A DNA stretch of 64,000 bases, from the NCBI RefSeq assembly GCF_035046505.1, contig NC_089830.1, forward strand, positions 20,571,561-20,635,560. Reading direction: 5' to 3'. This DNA is from Tiliqua scincoides. Lineage: Eukaryota; Chordata; Lepidosauria; Squamata; Scincidae. The position numbers were made by a program, and so were the translations under genes. The notes beneath the pieces are model-generated. The model searched no databases and was not told the DNA's origin. It saw only the letters and a list, made by a program, of their open reading frames with translations. Shown here one piece after another: positions 1 to 11,050 of the stretch (its first letter is position 1; every line of letters starts with the position of its first letter).

Positions 1-62
1 GGCAGCCAATCAAAAAGTCCCAGGCAGGTACAAACACAGCTGACTAGCAGGGTGTCCCGATA

Positions 63-117
63 GAGGTTCACAATTCCACTGTGCAGTAAAGTGCAAATAT
101 AATGGTGCAAATAGGGT

Positions 118-150
<33 letters not shown>

Positions 151-577
151 GTTCACAATTCCACTGTGCAAAAAGTGCAAATATAATGGTGCAAAGGGTG
201 TGAGAGAGAGGTTCACAATTTCACTGTGCAAAAAGTGCAAATATAATGGTGCAAACAAGGGGTGTGTGTGTGTGTGTGTGTGAGAGAAAGAGAGAGAGAG
301 AGGTTTGCAATTCCACTGTGCAAAAAGTGCAGATGTAATGGTGCATATAGGGTGTGTGTGAGTGAGAGAAAGAAGTTCACAATTCCACTGTGCAAAAAGT
401 GCAAATATAATGGTGCAAACAAGGTGTGTGTGAGTGAGGTTCACAATTCCACTGTGAAAAAGTGCAAATATAATGGTCTGAACAAGGTGTGTGTGTGTGT
501 ATGTGTGAGTGTGTGTGTGAGAGACAGCAAGGTTCACAATTCCACTGTGAAAAAGTGCAAATATAATGGTGCAAAGG

Positions 578-616
<39 letters not shown>

Positions 617-620
617 GGAG
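63..620. repeat. Minisatellite with embedded TG/GA microsatellites
   Basis: About seven imperfect units of 60-90 bp are seen, each with the core TTCACAATTCCACTGTG followed by AAAAGTGCAAATATAATGG. The cores start near 66, 153, 213, 304, 376, 440 and 532. Units are separated by (TG)n and (GA)n runs of varying length. Open frames across it are only repeat translations (His-Thr or Cys-Val runs) and are not genes. Confidence 0.9.
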
Positions 621-1233
621 ATTAGCATGTTTATGTTTATTCCCTGGTCCTTTACACTTTTACACTCATCACAAATAATGTCCCACCAACACGGCCTGAT
701 GAAGATTTCACTGAAGACCCTGAAGGTATGCTGGTTGCAACCAACCACCAGCACACCATGACACAACATGCTTGCATGGCCCAATATCATTCCCTCTTGG
801 CTTCTGATGGGTTAGCAATCATGCACCAGCCTAAAACAGTCCCCAGGGAATCAAAGAACGCGTGGGAAACCATCTAGCATTGCCCACCCCAAATGCACAA
901 CACAAAACTCAACACCCCAGCCAGGCACATTCACAGAGACTCCCATTTCTTCCTTTCCCAGACGCCCACTCAATACAACAAGTGCACCCAGGAGAAAATG
1001 TCATTCACATGCAAACAACAAATGGTACACTATGTATATATATACACACACAATATGGTTGTAACCTGAAACCACACACATACACACACAAGCCATACAG
1101 TCACTATTGTGCATGCATACTAACATGCCCAGACCAATCTCTGTCTCTCTGTCTCACACTCACACACACACACCCCATAGGTGAATAGCATAAATTGTTT
1201 GTACCCCACAACCACACACCAACCCAGACAGAT
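621..1233. other. No gene seen; CA-rich low-complexity DNA
   Basis: The stretch holds short CA/ACAC tracts near 1040-1100 and 1150-1175. I see no splice-bounded open frame or recognisable mobile element. Confidence 0.5.
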
Positions 1234-1320
1234 GCTGCAATCCTATCCATACTTATGTGGGAGTAAACCCTATTGACTATAATGGGACCTAATTCTGAGT
1301 AGACATGCATAGGATTGGGC
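1234..1320. repeat. Short palindromic interspersed repeat, copy 1
   Basis: It starts GCAATCCTA and ends TAGGATTG. Inside, GGGAGTAAACCC and its partner AATGGGACCTAATT make the unit nearly self-complementary. At least nine further copies lie in this window, in intergenic DNA and LGI4 introns. The palindromic form suggests a MITE-like element; the family name is not known to me. Confidence 0.75.
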
Positions 1321-1767
1321 TCAAAATTGGGTCACAACTTTCTAGACAGAAGGCTACTGGAAGAGATGGGTGGATGGAACTAAGGAGGGTGGGGTGGCAA
1401 GGGTGCAGTGGCTCAATTCAGGCACCACACCAAACCAATATTTGTGGTAACTGTAATCTGGAACCATGGTTTGAGTTTCCAGATGTACAGAGAGGCCCTG
1501 GCTTACCATTGCTGATCCACTTTCATTTTCCCCTGGCTCAGAGTTCCCACCTAGAGGTGCAGTGGCTGTTGGAGTTGAAGCAATGGCTTCAATGGTTTGG
1601 CAATTCAGACGTCACTCCAAACCAGAGTTAGCTCAAGCTGTGGTTGCAGAGCCAGATTTGCCAATCAATCCCAAAGCAAGGCTTGTCAGATTACACATAA
1701 TTGCAAACCATGGTTACATTTTCCTAACTATGGTTTGGCATTCTGAATGGAACTTTCAGGTCTGTGG

Positions 1768-2445
1768 CCATACCATTCACTTTTATATCCCACCCTTCCT
1801 CAAAGGAGTTGAGGGTAGCCTGCACGCCTCTCTCCCATGCTTCAGTCCTCACAACAATGCATAGGTTAGGTCAGGGGTGCCCAAACCCCGGCACTGGGGC
1901 CACTTGCAGCCCTTGTGGCCTCTCAGTGCGGCCCTCTGGGAGCTCCCAGTCTTCAATGAGCCTCTGGTCCTCTGGTGATTTGTTGGAGCCCACACTGGCC
2001 CGATGCAACTGCTCTCAGCATGAGGGCAACTGTTTGACCTCTCGCTTGAGCTGTGGGATGAGGGCTCCCTCCACTCATTGCTGTTTCACCTCTGTGATGC
2101 AGTAGTGGCAGCAAAGGAAAGGCCAGCCTTGCTTTGTGCAAGGCCTTTTATAGGCCTTGAGCTATTGCAAGACCTTCATTCATTCATATAAGTTCATCTT
2201 TAATATATTCATTTATGTAAAAGTATGTAAATTTATTCAAATTTGAAATGTAAATTAATTCTTTTTTTCCCCTGGCCCTTGACACAGTGTCAAAGAGATG
2301 ATGTGGCCCTTCTGCCAAAAACTTTGGACACCCCTGGGTTAGGTTGAGATAGAGCAAATGCTCTGGATCATTCAGTGAGCTTTGGAACGGCATGTAGACT
2401 TGAACCCAGGCCTCTCCAGGCCTTGCCACTACACTACCTTTCTGA
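1768..2445 (-). mobile_element. tRNA-type SINE split by a hAT element
   Basis: The flanks 1768-1871 and 2337-2445 resemble the 3' and 5' parts of the SINE seen whole at 24905-25165 (for example ACTTGAACCCAGG, a B-box-like motif on the minus strand). The hAT element at 1872-2336 interrupts it, so the SINE is the older insertion. Confidence 0.6.
1872..2336 (+). mobile_element. Non-autonomous hAT-type element, family A
   Basis: The ends are CAGGGGTGCCCAAA and TTTGGACACCCCTG. An 8-bp target duplication GGTTAGGT stands on both sides (1864-1871 and 2337-2344). The interior is AT-rich near the 3' end and has no transposase frame. Relatives are at 9402 and, inverted, at 23464. Confidence 0.88.
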
Positions 2446-2479
2446 TATGTATCCCCTGCGCCTTCACACAACTTTGTCA

Positions 2480-2600
2480 GTCCTCCCTTGCTGATCTTTA
2501 GGTTCAGAACTGTCTCCCAGAACACCTGTGCAAGTCCCGTCCCCAGCGCCAAACCCCTACTAAAAAACCCTACCTTTTCTAAGTCTTTGGCACCAGGCCT
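2480..2600 (+). mobile_element. L2-like LINE fragment
   Basis: The sequence resembles the distal part of L2-class LINEs (a TGTCTCCCAGAACACCTG-like segment) and the better-preserved region at 13285-13652. It is short and decayed. Confidence 0.4.
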
Positions 2601-2632
2601 TGGTCCCTACAGTCCAGGTTGTGCAGCTGAGG

Positions 2633-2725
2633 TTGCAATCCTGTCTGCATTTACCTGGGAGGAAGCCCCCCCCCCCCAATGACTATAATGGGACTTACTT
2701 CCGAGTACGCATGCCTAGGATTGGG
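2633..2725. repeat. Short palindromic repeat, copy 2
   Basis: GCAATCCTG and TAGGATTGG ends flank an AATGACTATAATGGGACTTA core. A poly-C run has expanded in its first half. Confidence 0.7.
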
Positions 2726-2726
2726 G

Positions 2727-2920
2727 CTTGGCAACAATTGTGCACAGCCCCTCCCCCCCCTTTATAGCTAGCTCACTCCACCCTTCCTCCTTCCCTTGTG
2801 TCGACAGCTTGATTGCAATCCTGTGGGGGCAGGGACCTGATAAAATAAATGATGCTCACTCTAGGCACGGGGTGCCATGGGTGTGGGGCCATGGAACATC
2901 CTCATCATCAGAGAGTTTGC

Positions 2921-2953
<33 letters not shown>

Positions 2954-4085
2954 TTCTCAGCCTCACCAGCTTAGTCCCAAACTTGGCATCTCCAAGGGGC
3001 AAAGAGCACTGGCCAGACTGCCACCACCCCTGGGGTTGCCTGCTCCTCTGCCCAGCCTGCCCCTTCTCCTCCTGCTCTCCCCCCTCCAGCAGCCCTCCCT
3101 TGGCAGAGCCACAGTCCAGCCTCGCATCCCAACCTGGTCCTCCTGTCAGTCAAACGGCAGCCGCAGAAGATGACTTCAGGCTGGGGGGAAAGGACTGCAG
3201 TGAGCCGGGCGGGCACCGGGCTGGGTGCCTGCGATCGGGGCTGGCACACACCCGGGCTGAGCCCCTGCAGCAACTCCCAGAGGGCTCCGAAGGGGGGGGA
3301 GGAGTGGAAGGAAGCCGGTTCACACCTGCCTCTGCAGACTCCCATTGACAGATCGCTCTTGCTGGGGGGGTGGGGGGTGACTGGCACATACACACCACAC
3401 ATGGACCCCCGCAGCCCCCCCCCTCAGTCCACTCCAGGCTACTTACTCCCACCCCCCAACCCCACGTCCCATCCTTGGCCACCACGTTCCCTTTCCATTC
3501 CAGGGAACCGGTGTGACTCCGGAGTCAAAGCGGTTCTTCTCTGTGGACGCGATCGAAGCCTTGGAGGGGGCAGTGGTGGGGTGGGGTGGGGGGCAAATCG
3601 GCCCGGTGGAGATGAAAAGGGGGGAGGGAAGGAGGGGGGAGGGCAGAGCAGCTGGCACTCAAAACCCGAAACTGGCTCGGTTTGCCGGTGCCACTCCGGA
3701 GTGACTCCGGAGTAGCCCTCTCCATTCACATCTAGCGCGTTTCCTGGGAAGGGAGAAAAGCCCATTCACAAAGTGGGACTGATTTGCTAGTAAACACGAA
3801 GGGAGGGGGGTTACAGCCGTCTCTCCTATTAATGAACCCCCCCCCCAAGTTTCTTGTGGGGCGAAAGTCTACAATTCGAATCAGGGATGCTCCAAAAGGA
3901 CCCCCCCCCCAAAAAAAAAAGACAATGCACCCTAAGGTGCCTCCCCCCCGTCCTCCACCCCCGACCCTGTGTGGTGGAGGGGTGGACTAGATGAGCTTGA
4001 GGGGACCCAGACTCTGAACCCTCTTTGCCCAGTCCCTGCCTGCCCCCCCTGGGAAGTGTGTGTGTGGGGGGGAGGGGGGTCTCAC
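2727..4085. other. GC-rich DNA, presumed FXYD7 intron 1
   Basis: The stretch holds a (CA)n run at 2922-2951 and long poly-C/poly-G tracts. If the FXYD7 exon call is right, this is the start of its first intron. I looked on the minus strand for the next FXYD exon (a PFxYD motif or a glycine-rich membrane segment) and found none, so the rest should lie before position 1. Confidence 0.4.
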
Positions 4086-4110
4086 CAAGATGAGGCGCAG
4101 GGGTAGCCAT
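4086..4110 (-). CDS. FXYD7: FXYD7 first coding exon (probable), partial gene
   Basis: On the minus strand an ATG in a strong context (ACCATGG) opens MATPAPHL, then a consensus donor G|GTGAGA follows at 4085-4084. Human FXYD7, as I remember it, begins MATPTQTPT and lacks a cleaved signal peptide, so the first four residues match. FXYD7 is a small single-pass membrane protein, mainly neural, that modulates Na,K-ATPase affinity. Supporting context: the next gene on the same strand is FXYD1, the same order and direction as in human. The surrounding DNA is GC-rich, as for a promoter-proximal exon. Only eight residues plus a split codon are visible and no PFxYD motif is in the window. A chance ATG next to a donor cannot be excluded. 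Confidence 0.5.
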
Positions 4111-4340
4111 GGTTCTGGTTCTGCTCCTCGGAGGGTCTGATCCGTGAATGCGGCAGAGTCAGGTTGGCAGGGAGGGTGAAGACTGGAGAGAAGATGCGGG
4201 GCTTAGTCTCGCTCTCTCTCTCCCTCTTCTCTCCACGTGGGGAGGGAACGACCAGTGGAAATGGAGAGGTGGATCAGGGAGGGAGCTGCGGGGGGGGGGG
4301 GAGAGAGAAAACTTCACACCTCTGACCTGCCCCTGCTCGC
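4111..4340 (-). promoter_or_regulatory. GC-rich upstream region of the FXYD7-like exon
   Basis: The DNA just upstream of the candidate FXYD7 start is GC-rich with many G runs and CT-rich stretches. I see no TATA box. It is offered as 5' UTR or promoter territory only because of its position. Confidence 0.3.
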
Positions 4341-4717
4341 CGCTGGCAGGAGATTCCAGACCCCTCCCCAAGATTAGATGAGAATCCCGATTCCCAGAAG
4401 TCCCCCCCATACACACACAAAACAGCCCCCCCCCTTCAAACAAGATACGGCTGCAACCACCAGGTTTTCACAGAAGAACACCTAGGGGGGCGACTCTGTC
4501 ACTGCTTCTCCTCAGACCCTAAAGGCAAAATCGAGCCTCCACCTGCAGATGCAGTCTACCTCTAATTACCAGACCCTGAAGAAGAACCAAAAAAAAAAAG
4601 GTGGTCTAGCCCTATGGCGGTTTGCTTGTGGGATTTCCAGAAGGTCTTCATGGGCTCGTAAGATCTTTGGGATGCCCGCCATAGGGCATCTTGTATGTAC
4701 TAATAATCTCTTACTGT

Positions 4718-5107
4718 GACATAAGAACAGCCCCCTGGATCAGGCCATAGGCCCATCTAGTCCAGCTTCCTCTATCTCACAGAGGCCCACCAAATGCCCC
4801 AGGGAGCACAGCAGATAACAAGAGACCTCATCCTGGTGCCCTCCCTTGCATCTGGCATTCTGACATAGCCCATTTCTAAAATCAGGAGGTTGCACATACA
4901 CATCATGGCTTGTAACCCGTAATGGATTTTTCCTCCAGAAACTTGTCCAATCCCCTTTTAAAGGCGTCCAGGCCAGACGCCGTCACCACATCCTGTGGCA
5001 AGGAGTTCCACAGACCAACCACACGCTGAGTAAAGAAATATTTTCTTTTGTCTGTTCTAACTCTCCCAACACTCAATTTTAGTGGACACCCACGCTGTGG
5101 CACACTG
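4718..5107 (-). mobile_element. CR1-type LINE, 3' end (5'-truncated)
   Basis: On the minus strand it encodes the end of ORF2 (YFFTQRVVGLWNSLPQDVV, then DAFKRGLDKFLEEKSI), followed by the CR1 3' UTR and the TTCTTATG-type terminus. It is one of about a dozen related copies in this window. Confidence 0.88.
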
Positions 5108-6171
5108 TCCTCACTTTTTCTTCTCTATCACAGGATAATTGCATCAGAAGTCTAGCTGATGGGGGAACTTCCTGTGGCAGCGACTTCTCCAGTGTCGTTT
5201 CTGGGTACTCCACCCAAATTCTTTTATTATTATTATTGAGTATACTGATTTTATTTCCTGCTATTCAACAAAAAAGGTGGACCAGATCCTAACCCCATTC
5301 CCAAACAACTTGGTGCAGGGCAAGTTGCTTGAATCTGTGCCACCTCTGCAGGTGATGCAGTTTCGAGTAGACCCATTGGGGCTGCTGCCATGTTACCTGG
5401 GGTAAGGGGAAGCCAGACTGCCTGATCCAGTGTGGGTTAGGTTTGAGCTGCCCTTTTCTTTCACCAGGAGGAAGAAGGGGCAGTTGTTCTGATCCCTAGG
5501 CTGGCCAAGCTCTCCTTTGCAATGCAGCTCATCTTTGGTGCCAAGAATGGACATAGATTCAGTATCAAAGTAAGATAATCAGAGATGATTGCTCTGCTGG
5601 ATTGGACCAAAACATTATCAACATCATTTTGTCACCAGTTGGAGGCATTTGTTTGGCACCAGTTTGTCACCAGTTGGAGGCATTTTGTAACCAGTTGAAG
5701 GTTATAAGTAGAGCGTGGAGATGGCACTGAGTCCTTCTCCCAGCATCTGGTGATCAAAGATAAAATGCTTTGGAACATGGAGGTTCTAATTAGCTGCCGT
5801 GGCTAATTTTCCCTAAGAACAGGAGAACTCTGTAGTAGTCACTTCCAGGGGTGTTTGTTGCAGCAGAGCTGTAAATAAAAAAAGGGGGGAGCAGTCTCAT
5901 ATGATGGCAATTTGCTCCAGCCTTCTGTGATCACAGGTAGGGTGAATGATTAAAAAAAACAACAACACTCAAACCATAGTAAGTTTGGCTCATTCACAGG
6001 GAAAAAAAGATTGCTGGCAAACAAAGTGATTCCGTTGCACTGGGCATAATTAGCCTAAAGAACTGACTGCCACATGACCGCCACGTGATGGGCTGTTGAA
6101 TCAATTATTCTAAAAGGGATTTGTCAAGACAGATGCAGGATGATCTTAATGTTCAGAAGCCCATGTTGCAT

Positions 6172-6210
<39 letters not shown>

Positions 6211-6462
6211 CCTGGCAACTGGGTGCTGTGGGGACTAACCACAGGTCATGCATCTATGGTTCTCAAGCCTTGATTGTGATGTTCCATGAAATATTCAGCC
6301 AAGGTTACTGCTGGAGGTCTGAATGCTAAATCACATGTCAATTGATATATTACAGGTTGGGCACCCCTTATCTGAAATTCTGAAATCAAAATACATTCTG
6401 AAAACTGTATCTTTTTTTGAGTATATGGTATATGCAACTATTCCAAAAGGTATATGCAAGTA
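5108..6462. other. No gene seen
   Basis: Unremarkable intergenic sequence with a (GA)n run at 6176-6206. No splice-bounded open frame or mobile element was recognised. Confidence 0.5.
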
Positions 6463-6535
6463 TTCCAGGAAGCTGGACTAGATGGGCCCTGAGGCCCGAT
6501 CCAGCATGGCTCTTCTTATGTTTTTTATGTTTAAC
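6463..6535 (+). mobile_element. CR1 3' terminus fragment
   Basis: The segment GAAGCTGGACTAGATGGGCC and a TTCTTATGTTTTTTATG-like tail match the end of the CR1 copies elsewhere in the window. Confidence 0.75.
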
Positions 6536-9009
6536 AGCGTCAGTTGACCTCATGGATGGGCTGGCCTGGGCTGTCGCAGAAGAAGGGTTTACTCTCTGTA
6601 GCTCCCGAGGGTGAGATTCAAACCAATGAGTTGAAACTACTGGGAAGTAGATTTCAGCTAGCCCCCCCCCCCAATTTGTTCTTGAAACTGATGGAAGCAA
6701 CCAAGTGGCTCAATCCTCTGCAGCTCAGCTCAGAGGTAAGTCCCACTGAGCTCAATGAAACTTATTCCGATGGAACTGTGCATAGATTTACCACTGCAGA
6801 GACCCAGTTAATTCTCTGCTTGCCTCATCCTTGCAAAGGCACAGTTTATTCGGGCTGGTTATTTAGCTTTTGAATGGCCGTGGAAACGCATGAAACTGAG
6901 GATGATTGATTGCACCTCCAGTGGTCTTAAGGGACCGTCTCCCAAATTGCCCAACAGAAATGAATTATGGCATTAAAGCCCCATACATTCGTCAGGAATC
7001 AATGCCTTCCCATGGCTGCAGCAGAGCTATTCATAGCCCCGAAATTGGAATGCCTCGACAGCGAGGACCCAGGCGAAAGCCTTGGCAAGCGCCCGTCGCT
7101 TTTCCAAACAGATCCAAATGGCAGTGAAGACCGTGCAAAGCGCATGAACAGCTCCGTGAACATCTGGGCCCCCTTTGCCATGCAGGCAGTCAGCAAATTC
7201 TTTTCTCTGAAACTGAACCAAGTGAGTATATTCTTGTCATACAATAGGATGCAAATTGTGAATATACAGAAAGAAGTGGATGATGAGAGGAGGCAAAAGG
7301 TTAGCTGGGTTTTTTTTTTATTTATTTATGGGGGGGAACCAAGCTTTTTAGCGGAATAGCTCTCAAAGTGGCCTACAAAATTAAAAACCACACAAAACAC
7401 AAGCAGAAAAACAACCACACATAATTTAAAAACCTTGGTTAAAAATACGCCTCTCCAGATATTTTTTTTTTTTGTGCCCAAAAAAGCCATAACAAAAGGA
7501 TCAAGTGGATGGAATAGGATGGCCTTCCTCTCTTTGCAGTGCCCTTGAGGTTGCAGACCCTTCATGGATTCCCAGAAGCTGTCAACAGGAGAGCGAGAGA
7601 AGGTTACCTTTCAGGTAAGGTCCTAGGACTGTCACAGTCTAGCTCAATCTGATATTGTATTAATTGTCTCTTGCAATGGAGATTATCTCTTGAGATCTGG
7701 TGCAGGGACTGCAATGAACCTCAAGGAGAGATCTGTCCAGATATCACCTGTCAACACTGGGGTCAGGTGACGTTGGTGGCTGTCATTATGGTTCACCACA
7801 ATAATTAAAGAGGGAATGAGATCTGGGAGGTGGTGTACAATCCCTTCTTTTTTTTCAAAACAATGGCCAAATTCAAACCTCCAGAGAATGGAAACTCACT
7901 ATGGCATATTATGTTCCCACAATTTTTAATATTTTTTGGGGGGGGGGAGGGGAGAAGTTTTTCATTCAAGCTTTGGATCCCATTCTCTACTCACGGAATG
8001 GGGACAGGAAGCTCCTCATTATCCATCACCACTCTTTTCCCTTCTCTTCCATCCCTGCTCACCAGATTGAAAAAGGAAGAAGGGACACAGAGAATGAGGA
8101 AGTAGAGGAGAGTGGTGGGCTAGAGTGTCTCCCAAGAGAGTTCAACCTGCATCTCCAACATTGCAATTCAACCCGGATCTCTCCCTATCCACCCCCATGG
8201 CTACTTACAAAACTGTAAAGAGATGGAGATTCGGGACCGGCCCATCATGAGGCCAAATGAAGCTGTTGCCTCAGGTAGCAGATTGGTGGGAGAGAGTCCA
8301 TATCTGACTACCTACTTGTCTCCAGGGCTTCTCCTTCCCCCTCCCTGCCCGGATTGGAAAAGGAAGAGGAACATTGGACAGTGGCAGAAGCTGGCACATA
8401 ATCAGGTAAGGGTGGGGCAGGATTTGGCATGGCACTTCAAGAGGTCTTGGACCAGCCCTGCGAAGATGTAGGCACAATTGTCCCTGAAAGGACTGGAGAT
8501 CAAGTTGACAATTCAGAGAGAAGACCAGACCCCAAGAACAAGAAGAAGACAAGACCCCAAGAAGACCAAGACCCCAAGAAAGCTGACAATTCAGAGAAGA
8601 CCAGACCCCAAGAACATCCCCTCACATTTGTAGCGCTGAGCCTGTTTTGGCTGCCATATGCATTTGCTTTCTCTTCCCCAGGCTAGTCTCCATCAACAAC
8701 CTTCACACCTGTTCCTCCACAAGAATGATCTTGTCGCTGCTGGGCAACCAGCCTCATTAGGCAGGATATTGGTTAATTACACAGCCCAAGATGGTCAGCA
8801 GAGGTTTCATCAATGTGAGCTCATGGGTAGGTGAAGGTCCCCTGAGAGCTGGATATCTCTCTGTGTTTTTAAAGGGGGGGCAGGTGTGAGACAGAGACAG
8901 CCACTGGCAACTCTTTTAGAAGAGGCAGAGAAGCGTTACTAGCTAGAGTTAATTAAAATGGAGGGTGTAGCCGGGGCAGGGGGAGTTTCCCAAGTTGTTT
9001 TCTGGGGGA
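6536..9009. other. No gene seen
   Basis: No supported exon. Near 8515-8615 a GACCCCAAGAA-like motif is repeated in an imperfect purine-rich tandem. A GGTTACCTTTCAG|GTAAGG string near 7600 looks donor-like but has no coding context. Confidence 0.45.
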
Positions 9010-9330
9010 TCTAACTTATTTTTCACATTTTATATTCCATCCTTCCTCCAGGTTGTTGAGGACGGTGCATACGACTCCTTCCCCTTTTCATCCACCTCTG
9101 ACATCCCTGCAAAGTAGGTTAGGGCCCAATCCTATGCATATCTGCTCAGAAGTAAGTCCCATTATAGTCTATGGGGCTTGCTCCCAGGTCAGCGTGAATA
9201 GGATTGCAGCCCAAGGCTGATAGGGATTCATCCATGATTATTCAGCAAGTTTCATGGCTGAGTTATGTGCTCAACTCAGGTCTTCCAAGTCCACCGCAAT
9301 AACCACTACGCCATGCTGGTTCTTCTGGCC
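9010..9330 (-). mobile_element. tRNA-type SINE interrupted by a palindromic repeat
   Basis: The minus strand shows the SINE body (CATTTTATATTCCATCCTTCC at its 3' end; ACCACTACGCCATGCTGG, the tRNA-like head, at its 5' end). A short palindromic repeat lies inside it at about 9123-9212. Confidence 0.6.
9123..9212. repeat. Short palindromic repeat, copy 3
   Basis: CCCAATCCTA and ATAGGATTGCAG ends enclose AAGTAAGTCCCATTATAG and its partner TATGGGGCTTGCT. It is nested in the SINE at 9010-9330. Confidence 0.7.
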
Positions 9331-9401
9331 TATCAAGAGTGCTTGTAGTGACATCATCAGCTAGAGTGCTGAGGTGCTGCCTATGAAACTTTTGTCTAAC
9401 A

Positions 9402-9918
9402 TAGGGGTGCCCAAACCCCGGCCCTGGGGCCACTTGTGGCCCTTGAGGACTCCCAATGTTGCCCTCAGGGAGCCCCCAGTCTCCAATGAGCCTCTGGCCC
9501 TCCAGAGACTTGCTGGAGCCCACACTAGCTCAACGCAGTGTGAGGGCAACTGTTTGACCTATCACGTGAGCTGTGGGATGAGGGCTCCCTCCACTGCTTG
9601 CTGTTTCACATCTGTGATACAGTAGCGGCAGCAAAGGAAAGGCCAGCCTTGCTTTGTGCAAGGTCTTTTATAGGCCCTGAGCTATTGCAAGACCTTCATT
9701 CATTCATATAAGTTCATCTTTAATATATTCATTTATATTTACTTATGTAAATTTATTCAAATTTGAAATGTAAATTAATTCTTTCCCCACCCCCCCACCC
9801 CGGCCCCCGACACACCCCTGGACACCCCTGGTCTAACAGAACCTGGTTTGGACACCCCTGGTCTAACCCCTTGGACACCCCTTGGACCCCCTGGTCTAAC
9901 CCCTTGGACACCCCTGGT
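9402..9918 (+). mobile_element. hAT-type element, family A, with a multiplied right end
   Basis: The left end TAGGGGTGCCCAAA follows the duplication GTCTAACA (9394-9401). The right end GACACCCCTG is first met at 9821-9830, followed by GTCTAACA. A string of partial copies of this end plus target duplication then runs to about 9926, the last again followed by GTCTAACA. The body matches the copy at 1872-2336. Confidence 0.82.
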
Positions 9919-9926
9919 CTAACAGA

Positions 9927-10895
9927 AACATCAGGCCCAGCAAGAGCCAAACTAAGAAAGTTGCCTAGATGTTTAAGCCACCGTCGTTCCCAAGGACTGT
10001 CTGAGAGACTCCCATGAGAGGCAGCTGGTTCAAATAACTTTTCAAACATTGCAAATGTTCTTGCTGCCAAGCTCAGGCAGCCCCACACTCAGAGGAAAGG
10101 CAGACCTCGCACACAGCGCTTGGAGAAAGTTGCATTTTAATGTTGTACAAGGCACTTGTTCGGTTCCCACAGTTCAGAATCACAGAAAAGGGGTCAGTGA
10201 AACCATGAGAATAAGGACTGATGGAAAGGAGGTCTTGCACAGAGGATGGGCTCAGCAAGGGTTGCTTCTTAGGGAAGGAGTAAGTTTGTCCTCAAACTAC
10301 TAACTAGGCTGAACTGCTATAGCAGTGTTTGTACTGCCCCCTGCTGGAGAGAAACCAAGTTGCTCAAGGATGACAATGACAATATTGATAGAGGTACCTG
10401 GATCTTGTGGGCGGGGGGGGGGAGGAGTAAAAGAGAGGGATTGTATGCTATGATACAGGCCATCATTGCTTGCACCCCACTGCTATTTCAGGTGCAAGAA
10501 ATTGTGCAGGCTGTTGGTGCGCTACAGGTAGAGAGGAAGGATTTTGCCCTTTACTTGGACAGCAATGAATCCGTCATCACATCCAATGCTTGTAGAGGGG
10601 AGGGGGAAACTATTTTTGCCTCCATCCTTAATGCACCCCCACTTTGATCAGCTTTCCAACTGCAGTAGAGATTTCCAGTCTGCATCGATATAATGCAAGC
10701 AAACACCAAGACCCATGGAACACTGCACCTTCAAGGTAGACCAAAGGAAGGCTTCAGGAACCTGAAGCCATTGTGTCCACCCTTCCAATTCTCTCCCCCC
10801 CCCCCAACGTTTAACTCTTTATTGCAAATGATCTGGCGTACCCTCAATTTTAAAGCAATGCACAGGACAAGGTGGAAACCTACACCCACGCTGCA
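9927..10895. other. No gene seen
   Basis: Unique-looking sequence with short poly-G and poly-C runs. No exon or mobile element was recognised. Confidence 0.45.
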
Positions 10896-11050
10896 ACCTG
10901 AGGCACGCTCACCTGGGAGTAAGCCCCACTGAACTCAGTAGTGGTGGTGTAGCCAGAGGGAAGGCGAAGCAGCCAGGCTGGCTGCTCCGCCCCCCCTCCG
11001 GCTACGCCATTGCTCAGTAGGACTACTACCAAGTAGACACGCCTTAAGAC
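10896..11050. repeat. Short palindromic repeat, copy 4, split by a small hAT element
   Basis: CACCTGGGAGTAAGCCCCACT and AAGTAGACACGCCTTAAGA are the halves of the palindromic repeat. The 71-bp element at 10942-11012 interrupts them. Confidence 0.6.
10942..11012. mobile_element. 71-bp hAT-type MITE
   Basis: Ends TGGTGGTGTAGCCAGAGGG and CCCTCCGGCTACGCCATTG are inverted repeats of each other. The 8-bp duplication CTCAGTAG flanks it exactly (10934-10941 and 11013-11020). Confidence 0.88.

Noticed and set aside
10-537. Long open frame on the minus strand of the first 600 bases
   Set aside because: It is a translation of the minisatellite (His-Thr and repeated short blocks), with no homology and no splice context.
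2727-3765. Overlapping open frames of 100-200 codons in GC-rich DNA
   Set aside because: Composition-driven, Pro/Ser/Gly-rich on both strands, with no motif and no splice logic with FXYD7.
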